From: Methanofollis aquaemaris
GTDB taxonomy: Archaea; Halobacteriota; Methanomicrobia; Methanomicrobiales; Methanofollaceae
DNA: 64,000 bases
Direction: 5' to 3'
Assembly (NCBI RefSeq): GCF_017357525.1
Contig: NZ_CP036172.1
Location: 62,001-126,000, forward strand
The notes below the pieces were generated by a model. That model ran no database searches. It saw only the letters and a program-made list of their open reading frames with translations, and was not told the DNA's origin. Of the stretch, positions 33,907 through 43,654 are shown one piece after another; the first letter of the stretch is position 1, and each line of letters starts with the position of its first letter. The position numbers and the translations under genes were made by a program.

Positions 33907-35772
33907 TCAGTCCTCGGACTGCTCGGGCAGGGACGTTTCCACCGGCACGCGGCCGATCTTCTCGACCAGTCCGGCGAGCGCCGCCTCGCGCATCCCTTCG
34001 ACGAACTTGATCGACCCGACCACCAGGTGACCGCCGCCGCTGATCCCGCCGCCCCGGATCTCGTCGTGGAGTTCCCTGACCATCTGCGGGATGTTCATCA
34101 TCACGCCGCGGGAACGGAGCACCGCAAAGTCGGGGCCGAAGCCGAGCGTGACCACCGGTGCGCCGGGGTGCTGCCGACAGAGGCGGTCGTGGATCTCGCC
34201 TGACGTCTTGCCCGGCGGCGGGAACGTGAACCTGTGGGCAAAGAGTTCCACATCGATCCTGAAGAGATACGCACCGTTCGGGAGCATCTCCTCGGTGACA
34301 TTGGGCATGGACGCATCCATCTGGTTCTCGATGGCGGCGTTCGCCTCCTCGACCAGGAGATTGACGATCTTGTCCTGCAGATCCCGTTCGCCGTCCACGT
34401 TCAGGATGTCCTTGACGATCTCCCTGCCGTCGTTGAACCGCAGCCAGAACTGCTCGTAGTCCAGGGCCAGGGCGATGTCCTTGCAGACATCCTCGGTGTA
34501 CTCGTCGGCGATGAGGTCAAGGTAGCGCTGCCTCTCCGGCGCCTCGCTCCGGTCACCCACACCGGCGACCGCCGGGAAGTGTCTGATCCGGTCACTCACA
34601 CCCGGGAAGATGAGCCGTGCCACCTCGGTCCCGAGCATCCCGGCCGTGATCCCGAAGTCGGCACCCACATGATAGGGGTTGACATGAGCGACGACGTAAT
34701 CGTCGACGATCGCGTCGGGGTGGTGGTGGTCGACGACGATGATCGGGAGGTCATAGACTCTGGCCACCTTCATCGCCGGGATATCCTCTTCGGTGGACCC
34801 GTTGTCCATCAGGACGATCAACGGCAACTTCTGCCCGAACCGCACGTTGTCCTTCAGGGCGAAGTCGAGATCTCTCGTGATGTCCTCGATCTCATAGAAG
34901 GGCGCCTTCGACGGCGAACGCTTGAAGAGATAATATGCCGTATCCAGGTCGTTGCCCTCATCTTTGATGAGAGAGACCACCGCCTGCTCGACTGCGACCG
35001 CCGCGCTGATCCCGTCGGCATCGGCATGGTGGCGGAGGATGATCGGCTGGGCCTCGAAGACGGCGCGCCTGATCCGCTTGGCGACCTTTCTCATCTCAGG
35101 GCGCAGTTGCTCCATCGCCTCGCTCTCGATAAGGAGCGGGATCTCCTCGGGCTCGGAACGCGCGTCGAGCGCCGCCTCGATCCGGTCGTGAACCCTTTGT
35201 GCGTCCTCGCCGGTGAGGGCCTCCATGGCGCTGACCTCGATCTGGAGCTGGTTCTGCCGGCGCATCACTTCGCCGACGACAAAGACCGAGTCGCCGAGTT
35301 CGACCTCAGGGTAGGCGCGCACGCCGGCCTCGACAAAGGCCGCGGCGTTCCCGCTCCCGGTCGCGTCGACCAGGGTGAAGATCGTCGGCCCGCTCGTCTG
35401 CTTGATCTGGGCGACCGTCGCCTCGAGGGTGACATCGCGCCCGACCTGCGAGGCCAGGTCGCCAAGCCCGGTCACCGACACCCGTCTGGTCACCGTCTCA
35501 ACGCGGTAGACCGTGGGAGCGACCTCGGCGAGATCGATGTTCCCGTTGTTCCTGATGTTGATGACCTGCACGAAGATCTGTTCCTTCTCCTCGTGGGTGC
35601 CGATGATGTTGCTCTTGTGGACCAGACCTTTGAGCCTGGCATTCAACTGGACAAAAGTGCCGAAGTTCGCAAAGCCCTGCACGATCCCGGCATAGACCTT
35701 GCCCTCTTCGACCTCCCCCAACCCGCAACCCGGGCCGAGAGAGTATACAATCATATCTTCCTGGTTTACCAT
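33907..35772 (-). CDS. DHH-family phosphoesterase with S1 and OB domains (archaeal RecJ-like)
   Basis: 621 residues. The N-terminal S1 RNA-binding domain (15-75; GEVEEGKVYAGIVQGFANFG) is followed by an OB-fold nucleic-acid-binding domain (about 95-175), then DHH (ILRHHADADGISAAVAVEQA; VVDHHHPDAI) and a DHHA1 region ending GGGISGGGHLVVGSIKF. Archaeal relatives are single-strand 5'-3' exonucleases or oligoribonucleases related to RecJ and GAN of the CMG complex. The S1 domain points towards RNA or mixed substrates. The gene stands alone. Confidence 0.9.
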   Translation of the reverse strand: MVNQEDMIVYSLGPGCGLGEVEEGKVYAGIVQGFANFGTFVQLNARLKGLVHKSNIIGTHEEKEQIFVQVINIRNNGNIDLAEVAPTVYRVETVTRRVSVTGLGDLASQVGRDVTLEATVAQIKQTSGPTIFTLVDATGSGNAAAFVEAGVRAYPEVELGDSVFVVGEVMRRQNQLQIEVSAMEALTGEDAQRVHDRIEAALDARSEPEEIPLLIESEAMEQLRPEMRKVAKRIRRAVFEAQPIILRHHADADGISAAVAVEQAVVSLIKDEGNDLDTAYYLFKRSPSKAPFYEIEDITRDLDFALKDNVRFGQKLPLIVLMDNGSTEEDIPAMKVARVYDLPIIVVDHHHPDAIVDDYVVAHVNPYHVGADFGITAGMLGTEVARLIFPGVSDRIRHFPAVAGVGDRSEAPERQRYLDLIADEYTEDVCKDIALALDYEQFWLRFNDGREIVKDILNVDGERDLQDKIVNLLVEEANAAIENQMDASMPNVTEEMLPNGAYLFRIDVELFAHRFTFPPPGKTSGEIHDRLCRQHPGAPVVTLGFGPDFAVLRSRGVMMNIPQMVRELHDEIRGGGISGGGHLVVGSIKFVEGMREAALAGLVEKIGRVPVETSLPEQSED

Positions 35773-35801
35773 TTCCTTAACTCACTTGACTGTAACAATG
35801 T

Positions 35802-36995
35802 TTATGTATTCTCACCTGAACAAAGAGATGCAAGACGTTCTTCGCCGTCTCTTCTCCCTTTTGCGATAATACTATCGCCGGCATGGAGCCGTTCGTCGCG
35901 GCCGGGACGATACTTCCAGCGTTCTCCGCCGCGTTTGACCGCCAGCACGACCATGCCGGTGACGGTCGCAAGCGACGCCTCCTTGAGGCTCCGGCCGGCA
36001 AGGGCGGAACCATTCTTCACCTTGAGGTGGGTGATGATCTCGTCCGACTCGCGCACGATCAGCCTGAAGACCGGGGGGATCTCGATGTCCCTGAGGAGCA
36101 CTTCGGCGATCGCGGAGGCCGCATCCGAGATGGTCTCGGCAAAGGAGGAGAGATAGAGGAGGCCGCGGAGATATTCCACGTTCTCGATCCTCTTTGAAGC
36201 CTCAAGAACCCACAGGTCGAACTGATAACGCATATCCTCCATCCTTTCGTCGAGGGCGACGACCTCCTGGGCCACGTCCTCGTTGGTGAAGAGGAGAGAG
36301 GTGTATGCAAGTCCGACCGCGAGTTCGGAGAGGTTCTTCATCTCGATCATCAGGGCGACGGCGCGGTCGAGGTCGTCGACATATCCGGCCTTTGCCGCTT
36401 CTCTCTTCGCTTCCTGGACCACTCCGGCCATGATGTGGAAGGGGGGGATGCCTGCCTCAAGCCCTTTTGCAAGGAGGATGTCGCCGGCGGCGACCTGCGA
36501 GTACTTGTCGGGATCGTAGATCCATCCGTTCCCCCGCCTGATGGCGATGACGCGCATCCCCGATCTGCTCTGCAGTTTCACCTCGCCCAGCGTCTGGCCG
36601 GCAAGGGCCGACTCCTGCTGGACCTCGACCCGCACCGTGACCTCCTCGGCCGCGGGCAGGGCGTCCCTGAGTTTCTGCGGGAACTTGGCTCCTTTCAGAA
36701 TGAGTTTTGCGACCTCGGAGGCCGAGTTCGAGATCCGCTCGGCCGACTCTGCGATCTGCAACAGCCCGCTCATCGACTCGGCCTCCTCCACCCGCCGCGC
36801 CCCGAGCATCGCCGAGATGCGGGCCTGGTAGACATGCCGGTTCATGATCTCTTCAAGGTTCCCCACCTCGCCGGCGATGTCCCGGCTTTCAAAAAGAATG
36901 GCAGAATAGGCGAGGTCAACCATCAGTTCAGAGATATCCTTCATCTCGATGAGGACATCCTTGAGGCTGGTCGGCTGATATTCGACTTCCATCAT
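35802..36995 (-). CDS. Duplicated PhoU / TrkA_C domain protein (potassium-channel related)
   Basis: 397 residues with two repeats of PhoU-like helical domain followed by TrkA_C (RCK_C) domain. First repeat: LKDVLIEMKDISELMVDLAY ... VEVQQESALAGQTLGEVKLQ; second: AVALMIEMKNLSELAVGLAY ... LKVKNGSALAGRSLKEASLA. The family (COG3273) is thought to regulate potassium or other ion channels by binding nucleotides. No transmembrane segment is present, so it works with a channel encoded elsewhere. It overlaps nothing; 29 bp separate it from the DHH gene. Confidence 0.92.
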   Translation of the reverse strand: MMEVEYQPTSLKDVLIEMKDISELMVDLAYSAILFESRDIAGEVGNLEEIMNRHVYQARISAMLGARRVEEAESMSGLLQIAESAERISNSASEVAKLILKGAKFPQKLRDALPAAEEVTVRVEVQQESALAGQTLGEVKLQSRSGMRVIAIRRGNGWIYDPDKYSQVAAGDILLAKGLEAGIPPFHIMAGVVQEAKREAAKAGYVDDLDRAVALMIEMKNLSELAVGLAYTSLLFTNEDVAQEVVALDERMEDMRYQFDLWVLEASKRIENVEYLRGLLYLSSFAETISDAASAIAEVLLRDIEIPPVFRLIVRESDEIITHLKVKNGSALAGRSLKEASLATVTGMVVLAVKRGGERWKYRPGRDERLHAGDSIIAKGRRDGEERLASLCSGENT

Positions 36996-37436
36996 GGTCA
37001 GTACCGTCTTCCATTTCGATATTGTCCCGAGGGTATATTAACTCCTAGTTGCGCACATCGGTCCGGGGACGGTATGGAAGGCTGTCGACCCCTCCACCTC
37101 CTTCCTCCCACGAGGCTCTCAGGCAACCGGGTGAAGGAACGGCATGATCTTCTGGAGCGCGGGGATCGATCCGTTTCTTCGATCTCGGATTGTCCTGAAC
37201 CGCATCGGTGGTGCATCTCAGAGAGGTCACTTCAAAACCATCCGCCCGGAGGCGCGGACGAAGGGGGTTTGGGAGGCACGGCGTGCTTTGAAGTTGTCGT
37301 CACCCGGCGCGAGAGATCAGGTGAGTATTCTCGCCCTTCTGATCCCATGCCTTCCCTCATGAATCGCGCCGGGGGCGCTGCCCCCGAAGACAAACCCTCC
37401 TGCTCTCATCACGAGGAGAGGCCCTCCCCACCCGCT
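36996..37436. other. Gene-free interval with a fragment of the modular repeat (copy L)
   Basis: The first 330 bp show no recognisable gene or structure beyond a TATA-like stretch (ggtatattaact, 37031-37042) that suits the PhoU gene. Around 37345-37395 is a fragment of the repeat family: tgatcccatgccttccctc and the palindrome gccgggggcgctgcccccg. The MgtE-like gene ends just beyond. Confidence 0.6.
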
Positions 37437-38636
37437 TCACAGGAGCAGGTTGATCACCGAGATGAGAACCACTGCCCCCAGCAGGTCGATCACCGAGGTG
37501 ATCACCGGGATCCCGAAGTTGTCAGGGTCAAAGCCGTACCTGAACGAGATGCTGGCCGTGAGATAGGCGATCCCGTTGACGATGCTCATCACCACGACCC
37601 CCGCGCCGACGGCGATCCCGACCATCGTGAGCAGACCCGGCGAGGTTGCCCCGAGGAGGAGGGCGGCGCCGTGGGCGAGGGCGGCCATCAGCGGGAGGAG
37701 GATGAGGGTGAAGAGATAACTCTGGACAAACTGCATCCCCACGGCGCGGGAGGGACGGATGGACGGGCCGATCAGTCCGAGGTGCATCCAGGTTCCAAGG
37801 CGCGAGCAGAGGATCCCCCCGATCGATCCGCAGATCCCGGCGAAGGGTGGGATGAGGATGAGAAGCGCTCCGACAGAGACGAGACGGTCGAGGTCCATGG
37901 TATAAGTAACCCCTGCGATCGTCCCGAGGACCGAGAGCCCGACCAGGAGGGGCAGGATCTCGGAGACGATCTCTCTTGCCCGCGCCCCGTGCATCCACGA
38001 GTACACCGTTGCAACCGCGGCGACAACGAGGACAAGGGCGAGGAGGGCCATCCTCCACCCCATGGGGAGCGCGGTGACCGTCACCGCCGTGACGGCCAGC
38101 ACCGGGATCGTGACCAGGTCGCCGAGGGTCGTCACCGCCGGGGCGGCGATCATGTCCATGTCCACCCCGCGCCGGTACGAGAGGACCGAGACCAGGACCG
38201 TGAAGCCCATCACGATGAGTCCGGAGAGGATCCCGGCGATCACCGAGATGAGGACAAGGTCGCCGGCAGGGATCACCTCGATCCCGAACGCCCAGGCTGC
38301 AAGCTTTGCAATGAACCCGAGGGCGATGGCGGTGGCGACCGTGAGAATAAATGAGGCGTGCAGGTTCTCGGCAAGGACGCCGCCCCGGCAGTCAGGGGCG
38401 AACTCGCCCAGGTGCATCGAGGAAGAGAGACGTGAGGCGAGCACCCCGGAGATGCTGCCGCGCATATTGATCGTCGGGGGGACGAGGACGAGCAGGCCCG
38501 GGAGGAGAGCGAGAGTCTCACGTATAGAGGAGAGATATGACCCGGCGACGACGGCGATGGCTGTGCTGACCAACAGTGCCAGAAAGCCCGTCAGGAAGAG
38601 GCGCTCTTCGCGCCCCAGTCCGTTTCCCAGTCTCAT
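37437..38636 (-). CDS. MgtE-like divalent cation permease (duplicated membrane domain)
   Basis: 399 residues of about ten membrane helices forming two copies of the MgtE/SLC41 membrane domain. Both copies carry the conserved P-P-x-x-x-x-x-G/S segment: VLVPPTINMRGSISGVLASR and ILIPPFAGICGSIGGILCSR. No N-terminal CBS or MgtE_N regulatory domain is present, as usual for this archaeal form (COG1824). Magnesium or cobalt transport is predicted. Confidence 0.9.
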   Translation of the reverse strand: MRLGNGLGREERLFLTGFLALLVSTAIAVVAGSYLSSIRETLALLPGLLVLVPPTINMRGSISGVLASRLSSSMHLGEFAPDCRGGVLAENLHASFILTVATAIALGFIAKLAAWAFGIEVIPAGDLVLISVIAGILSGLIVMGFTVLVSVLSYRRGVDMDMIAAPAVTTLGDLVTIPVLAVTAVTVTALPMGWRMALLALVLVVAAVATVYSWMHGARAREIVSEILPLLVGLSVLGTIAGVTYTMDLDRLVSVGALLILIPPFAGICGSIGGILCSRLGTWMHLGLIGPSIRPSRAVGMQFVQSYLFTLILLPLMAALAHGAALLLGATSPGLLTMVGIAVGAGVVVMSIVNGIAYLTASISFRYGFDPDNFGIPVITSVIDLLGAVVLISVINLLL

Positions 38637-38657
38637 CTTCGCTCTCCGCCATCTTCA

Positions 38658-39605
38658 TCACTCTCTGAAAGGAATCTCGACCATCGTCAGGTCCGGTGGT
38701 GCGATCACTTCGCCTTCAAACCTCTTTCGTGCATCCTGTATATGGTTTGCCGTTGACGTGTAGCGCGAGCTGATATGAACGAGGGCCAGAGCGTGCGCTT
38801 CCAGTGCCGCCGCCGCTTCGCCGGCCTCCCCTGACGTGGAATGATAGACCTCGCTCGCCCGTTGCCGCTCGGTATCGTCGAAGGTGGCATCGTGGATGAG
38901 GAGATCCGCATCTTCCAGACCGTCGCGCGGCCCGTGGTGGAGGGGCCTCGTGTCTCCGGTATAGATGATCGTCCGTCCTGAGCGCGCCCGGCCCAGGATC
39001 TCTTCGGGCGTGACCGTCACCTTCTCTCCCTCATGTTCCACCGTCACCGCCTCGCCCCGCTGGAGCCTGCCGAAGAGCGGACCCGGCGGGACGCCGAGTT
39101 CGATCGCCTTCTCCCGGTTGAACCTGCCCGGCCTCCCGTCCTCCCTGAGGACATAGCCGAGGCTCGGCATCCCGTGACAGGTGGCAAAGGCATCCACCTG
39201 GTAGCCGTCGAAGCGCACCGTCGAGCCCGGACCGAGCCTGACCGGCTGGAGGTCGAAACTGAGTTTGGTCCTGCCGAGTTGCTGCATATGCTCGACAAAT
39301 TCGTAGACGCCCTCCGGCCCGTAGATGATGAGCGGCTCGGTCCTGCCATTGAACGACATCGTCTGGACAAGACCGAGCACGCCCAGGAAGTGGTCGGCAT
39401 GCCAGTGAGTGATGAAGACGGCGTCCACCAGGAACCCGGTCCGCGCCCGCATCATCTGCTGCTGGGCCCCTTCCCCGCAGTCGAAGAGGAGGGTGTCCGA
39501 GCCTCGCCTCACCATGATGCAGGGCGGGTTGCGGTTCGGCGTGGGAAGCGCCCCGGCGGTGCCGAGGAAGTAGACCTGCAGAGTCTCGCCGGCTATACGA
39601 ACCAC
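38658..39605 (-). CDS. rnz: Ribonuclease Z (tRNA 3' endonuclease)
   Basis: 315 residues of the metallo-beta-lactamase fold. It cuts pre-tRNA 3' trailers. Motifs: LGTAGALPTPNRNPP, the zinc motif THWHADHFLG, TCHGMPSLGY, YTGDTRP, HDATF and the last His in LVHISSRYT. The only plausible start is a GTG at 39605, which lies inside an aggaggtg SD-like sequence overlapping the end of the epimerase gene; translation is probably coupled. Length is typical. Confidence 0.95.
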   Translation of the reverse strand: MVRIAGETLQVYFLGTAGALPTPNRNPPCIMVRRGSDTLLFDCGEGAQQQMMRARTGFLVDAVFITHWHADHFLGVLGLVQTMSFNGRTEPLIIYGPEGVYEFVEHMQQLGRTKLSFDLQPVRLGPGSTVRFDGYQVDAFATCHGMPSLGYVLREDGRPGRFNREKAIELGVPPGPLFGRLQRGEAVTVEHEGEKVTVTPEEILGRARSGRTIIYTGDTRPLHHGPRDGLEDADLLIHDATFDDTERQRASEVYHSTSGEAGEAAAALEAHALALVHISSRYTSTANHIQDARKRFEGEVIAPPDLTMVEIPFRE

Positions 39606-40369
39606 CTCCTGAAGGTTGCAAGGCTTCGTGTCGCCTCTTCAAGGTTGCGTCCCTCGACGACGGCGACCTTTCCCCGGTACCCTGCTGCGACGGCGCGCCC
39701 GACCTTCTCCCAGTCGATCGTCCCGTCACCGAGGGCAAGGTGCTCGTCCGAACTGCCGTGGTTGTCGTGGATATGGATGTGGTCGGCGGTATCGATCTGT
39801 TTGAGGAACCCGTCGACCGCCCTGACCGTGTTGGCATGGCCCAGGTCGAAGGTGACGCCGACCCCCTCGATCCCGTCGGTGATCCCGAGGAGTTCGTCGG
39901 GGTCATGGCAGAGGAACTCAGGGATGTTGATCATATTTTCGAGACAGGCTTTCACCCCGTGTTCCTCGCCGCACTTCCCGATCAGGCGGAGGGCTTCCTT
40001 TTGCAGGCCCCAGATCTTGCCGGGCAGGAGTTTTCCCGCAGGCGAGAGATAACCGGGGTGGATGGTGACCCGGTCGGTGAGGTCGGCGGCGTGCTCGACG
40101 CACGCGCAGATCTGGCGCACCGACTCCTGCCAGATGGGGTCGTTGATCGAGGCGAGGTTGAGATCGGCGTAGGGTGCGTGCACGGTCACGTCGAGGTGCG
40201 TGCTCTCGACGACATCGAGGATGGCCTGTTTGTTCTCCGGTTTATCGAGGCGGTAGTTGCCGTCGGCTGAGATCTCCCACCCAGCATACCCGACTTCCTC
40301 GATCCCGAAGACCCACTCGACCGATTCCCAGACCTTTGAAGATGAGGAGAAATAGGGAACGACGCTCAC
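39593..40369 (-). CDS. Sugar phosphate isomerase/epimerase (TIM barrel)
   Basis: 258 residues from a GTG at 40369 (MSVVPYFSSSS), with ggagg about seven bases upstream. AP-endonuclease-2 superfamily features: VGYAGWEISADG, VTVHAPYADLNLAS, RVTIHPGYLSP, ACLENMINIPEFLC, VGVTFDLGHANT and IHIHDNHGSSDEHLALG. These give the expected metal ligands His, Glu, Asp and His. The substrate may be a sugar phosphate or an abasic DNA site (endonuclease IV relatives); the family assignment favours the former. GTGA overlap with the upstream UPF0200 gene. Confidence 0.85.
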   Translation of the reverse strand: MSVVPYFSSSSKVWESVEWVFGIEEVGYAGWEISADGNYRLDKPENKQAILDVVESTHLDVTVHAPYADLNLASINDPIWQESVRQICACVEHAADLTDRVTIHPGYLSPAGKLLPGKIWGLQKEALRLIGKCGEEHGVKACLENMINIPEFLCHDPDELLGITDGIEGVGVTFDLGHANTVRAVDGFLKQIDTADHIHIHDNHGSSDEHLALGDGTIDWEKVGRAVAAGYRGKVAVVEGRNLEEATRSLATFRRWFV

Positions 40370-40914
40370 GGACACCCCTCCATTGCCCCGATGAGACGGG
40401 CGACCTTTGCCGTGTATTCTTCCATGCCGCTTTCGTTTGCGATCTCGACATCGGCCATGGCCATCGCCTCGCCCAGGCCCCACCCGAGTTCGCGCTCGTC
40501 GCGTATGCGAAGGGCCCCGGCAGAGTCGACGTCGTCGACGCGGCCCCGCTCCTTCAAGCGCCCGAACCTCGTCTCGAACGAGGCCGTGACCGCGACGAGG
40601 AGGAACGCGGGGAAGTGCTCCCTGAAGATCTCGACCTCCGCGCTCCCCCGGATCCCGTCGATGACCACGATGGGTGCGTCCTGTTTCTCGACGAAGGGTA
40701 TGCTCTTGAGAGCGATCGCCCCCATGCCGTGTTCCGCACGGAGGTCCGAGGAGACCTTCCCCATGTTGGCGTCGCTCATCTCAAGCCCGGCCTCGACGAC
40801 GGCGGCCCTGATCACGTCGCCCATCACCACGACCGGGATGCCCCTGGCCTCTGCGATCTTTGAGAACTCTCCTTTTCCGCTCGCCGGCATTCCGACGATC
40901 CCGATGACCTTCAT
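40366..40914 (-). CDS. UPF0200 P-loop kinase (dephospho-CoA kinase-like)
   Basis: 182 residues with P-loop GIVGMPASGKGEFSKIA, a lid-type segment (SSDLRAEHGMGAIALKS) and VVIDGIRGSAEVEIF. The archaeal UPF0200 family is a nucleoside/nucleotide-kinase fold group. Its reaction has not been settled; dephospho-CoA kinase and nucleotide kinase have both been proposed by similarity. It overlaps the radical SAM gene upstream and the epimerase gene downstream, each by 4 bp. Confidence 0.9.
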   Translation of the reverse strand: MKVIGIVGMPASGKGEFSKIAEARGIPVVVMGDVIRAAVVEAGLEMSDANMGKVSSDLRAEHGMGAIALKSIPFVEKQDAPIVVIDGIRGSAEVEIFREHFPAFLLVAVTASFETRFGRLKERGRVDDVDSAGALRIRDERELGWGLGEAMAMADVEIANESGMEEYTAKVARLIGAMEGCP

Positions 40915-41663
40915 CTTACGTGCTCCTGCTCGATCCTGCTGACATCAATGCTCTCCGCCCTGACGATCCGTCTGCCCTCGTAGACGACCTCGCCGTCCTC
41001 TCGCGTCCTGATCTTCACGGTCCGCCCCAGGCCGTCGGCGATGGCCGCAAGTTCGTCGAAGGTGAGGGGGGCGACGCCGGCGATGACGCCCTGCTGGAGG
41101 ACGAAGTCGACGCCTTTTGCGTCCTGTGCGATATACCGGATCTCGTCCTCGCATCCCCTGAAGGTCGTGACCACGGCCTCGAACTCGGGGAGGGCGCCCC
41201 GGCGAGAGGCTTCCGTGCAGAGGTCGAGCGACTCCTGCACGCGCTCCTTGAAGTCCTGTTTGAGGAGGTTGTTGTACCGGCGCCATGTGGTCTTGACATC
41301 GAGGGCGATGTGGTCGACGAGGTTTTCTTCGAGGAGGGCCCTGATGGTGCCCGGATAGACGCCGTTGGTCTGAAGACCGACGCCGAGTCCCATCTTCTTC
41401 GCGCCCGCGGCCAGGGCGAGGAGGGCCTCTTTCTGCATCGTCGCCTCGCCGCCCGAGAAGACGACGCCGGTGGCCAGGAGGGTGGACTCCCGGATCATCG
41501 CGAGTACCTCGTCGACCTCCCGCTCGTCTTTTCCTTCCAGGATCGCGGTGTTCTGGCAATAATGGCACCGCACCGGGCAACCGCGCAGGAAGACCGTACA
41601 GACGGCCTTGCCCCTCCAGTCCACAGTGCTGAGCGGGACAAAGCCCCCGAAGTTCACCTTCAA
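40911..41663 (-). CDS. Radical SAM activase (anaerobic ribonucleotide reductase activating type)
   Basis: About 250 residues. The cluster motif is FLRGCPVRCHYCQNT (CxxxRCxYC variant CPVRCHYC) and the SAM-binding GVVFSGGEATMQ. It resembles NrdG/PflA activases that install a glycyl radical. No glycyl-radical enzyme is adjacent, so the partner (class III ribonucleotide reductase) would be elsewhere. TTG at 41663 (MKVNFGGFVP) follows aaaggtgg at good spacing; GTG at 41672 is the alternative. First gene of a coupled run with UPF0200, epimerase and rnz. Confidence 0.87.
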   Translation of the reverse strand: MKVNFGGFVPLSTVDWRGKAVCTVFLRGCPVRCHYCQNTAILEGKDEREVDEVLAMIRESTLLATGVVFSGGEATMQKEALLALAAGAKKMGLGVGLQTNGVYPGTIRALLEENLVDHIALDVKTTWRRYNNLLKQDFKERVQESLDLCTEASRRGALPEFEAVVTTFRGCEDEIRYIAQDAKGVDFVLQQGVIAGVAPLTFDELAAIADGLGRTVKIRTREDGEVVYEGRRIVRAESIDVSRIEQEHVR

Positions 41664-41740
41664 AAAAACCACCTTTGAGTATTATGGGCGAGCAGTTTAA
41701 TAGAAACTATCGAACGTCCCATAGAAGGGGCGGGCGGCCC

Positions 41741-43042
41741 CTACGGATGGTCTTTCCTGAACCCTCCGGCGGGCACGACGATCTCGAACCTCGCGCCCTT
41801 CCCTTCTTCTCCCTTCTCCCTGATGGACATGCCGGTGATGCCGAGGATCTCCCTGACGAGGAAGAGACCGAGCCCGGAGTCCTGCCGGCCGAAACCTCTG
41901 GAGAAGATCTGCTCCTTGAGGCCTGCGGGGATGCCCTTGCCGTCGTCCTCGAAGACGATGATGCCCTTGTCGTTCTCTTCATGGAATGAGACCCTGAACG
42001 CCGTGGTCCCCTCCCCGTGGCGGACGGTATTGTCCACGAGATTGAAGATGACCTTCTCGAAGAGGGGGTCTGCGAAGACCTCAACTCGACCGGTGAGTAT
42101 ATCGATCTCCAGATCCCCATGGGACGCCTGCTCTCCTGCAAACCTGGCGATTTTCCCCACGCACTGCCATGCCGGTGCTTTCACGCCCATGCTTTCGTAG
42201 TCCTGCATGAAGACGACCTGGTCCCTGATCGTCGAGGTCGCGGTGGCCACATGTCTGACATATCCCCTGAATGTCTCGTTTCCCCCCATCTCATCCTCGA
42301 TCAGTCCCATATAGGCGGCAATGATGCTGATCTGGTTGAGGAGATCGTGCCTGGTGATGCTGTACAGGAGGTCGAGTTTTTTGTTCGCCTCATCGAGGGC
42401 CTTCCTGGTCCGGTGCATCTCGGTAACATCCCTGGCAATGCCGGTCGCCCTGATGGGACGGCCCTCCTCGTCGCGGGCCGTCACCTTTCCAATGACATTC
42501 ACCCACCGCCATGTTCCGAGTTGGCATCGTTCCCGGCACTCGGCCTCATAGTAGAGCATGGCGTCATCCTTGACCTCTTCCATACTCTTCACCAGCAGAA
42601 GGTAATCTTCAGGATGGATGCGTTGTTCAAGGGTCGATACGTGTGTCTCCTCCTCCGGGGACGGGAAGGACCGGTCATTTATCCAGTCATGAATTATTAA
42701 CAACTCGCCTGTTGCGACGTTCCAGTCCCAGACACCGAGGGATCCGCCTTCGATGGCGAATTTCAATCGTTCCTGTATCTTTTTCCGTGCCTGTATCTCG
42801 ATCTTGAGTTCTTTCCACCGCCTCAAGGAGAAGATGGTGAGTCCGACCGAGAGGAGGAGGGCCGCGGTGAGGAACTCGTCGAGTTCCCATTGTTCGTATG
42901 TTCTGGTGAACCCCACCAGGAGTTCGAAGGCGTCCATAGATGAGGCGATCAAAAAGAGCATGGCTCCGACTATGAGAAGGACCAGCGCATCGCGTCCGGC
43001 GGGCGTACGGTGGAAATTGATTGGGGGTAGAGACAGGTTCAC
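41741..43042 (-). CDS. Membrane sensor histidine kinase with one PAS domain
   Basis: 433 residues from a GTG at 43042. Two membrane helices (about 17-37 and 57-76) bound a short external loop. A PAS domain follows (about 93-210; LGVWDWNVATGELLI), then the H-box SITRHDLLNQISII (H232) and HATPase_c (NLVDNTVRHG, FEDDGKGIP, LGLFLVREIL). The kinase core is closely similar to that of the large kinase at 20499-23459 (both have DYExMGVKAP before the ATPase domain), so the two probably arose by duplication. No response regulator is adjacent. Confidence 0.92.
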   Translation of the reverse strand: MNLSLPPINFHRTPAGRDALVLLIVGAMLFLIASSMDAFELLVGFTRTYEQWELDEFLTAALLLSVGLTIFSLRRWKELKIEIQARKKIQERLKFAIEGGSLGVWDWNVATGELLIIHDWINDRSFPSPEEETHVSTLEQRIHPEDYLLLVKSMEEVKDDAMLYYEAECRERCQLGTWRWVNVIGKVTARDEEGRPIRATGIARDVTEMHRTRKALDEANKKLDLLYSITRHDLLNQISIIAAYMGLIEDEMGGNETFRGYVRHVATATSTIRDQVVFMQDYESMGVKAPAWQCVGKIARFAGEQASHGDLEIDILTGRVEVFADPLFEKVIFNLVDNTVRHGEGTTAFRVSFHEENDKGIIVFEDDGKGIPAGLKEQIFSRGFGRQDSGLGLFLVREILGITGMSIREKGEEGKGARFEIVVPAGGFRKDHP

Positions 43043-43435
43043 TCAAGGGGAGCATTTCTCAGACAATATCATAAAACTTTCTAAGTATTTAATTTGTTGA
43101 AATAAGATAATAATGGAAAAATGGAGTTCTTATGGGGTCATATGTCCATGTTAAGTACATTTGGCCATATTTGCCTGCCATGGTCGCCCGGGCGGCGGCA
43201 CATCCGGAGCATATCCCGGAGTGTTGGAGGGTTGAACATTCATCCGGACCGAAGGGTTCTCACATGGCAGGTCATCACTCAACCGTCGGATCTGTAGACT
43301 CCCTTGATGAAGTTCCTCATGACAGGGGGAGAGAGGGCGGTGATTTTTCAGAGGGTGTCCCCCTCCTCTGCCGATCCGTCACACAGGGGCAAGGGTGTGA
43401 TCAGCCCCTCATGGTCACTCCGGAAGAGGAATTAC

Positions 43436-43505
43436 CATGAAAAACTTTTCATGAGGTATGCCTGAGGCGTGCTTTCGCTTCATGAGCAATTCAACAGAGC
43501 CGGAA
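43436..43505 (-). repeat. Interspersed modular repeat, copy J (core only)
   Basis: Minus-strand core: ttgctcatgaagcgaaagc ... gcctcaggcatacctcatg (43489-43446), nearly identical to copy I, including the flanking ggctctgttga. The G+C module is not evident. The position between the sensor kinase start and thiC is not the usual same-strand 3' site. Confidence 0.7.
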
Positions 43506-43528
43506 TTTTAAACATATCTTTCCCGCCC

Positions 43529-43542
43529 GGGAAAAATTTCCC
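43529..43542. promoter_or_regulatory. Inverted repeat GGGAAA-aa-TTTCCC upstream of thiC
   Basis: Six-base arms around two bases, 160 bp before the thiC ATG. A candidate operator by symmetry only. Confidence 0.35.
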
Positions 43543-43654
43543 TGCTCTCTTCTGACGAGGATCGGCGTGAAGGTGGTAGTTCCATTCCGGGTAATTCCAC
43601 TTGTTAAAACGTAAACAAATTTACTTGATCGGAGAACAAGCAAAATTTAGCGGG

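Noticed and set aside
34234-36156. 640-codon plus-strand frame over the DHH gene
   Set aside because: Antisense shadow; the minus strand has all DHH and S1 motifs.
36435-38354. 639-codon plus-strand frame over the PhoU and MgtE-like genes
   Set aside because: Composition is dominated by Asp/His/Arg/Gly/Pro typical of antisense reading of G+C-rich genes; both minus-strand genes are clear.
43132-43440. 102-codon frame upstream of thiC as a gene
   Set aside because: No domain, no promoter placement, composition unlike proteins here, and overlaps repeat-derived DNA.
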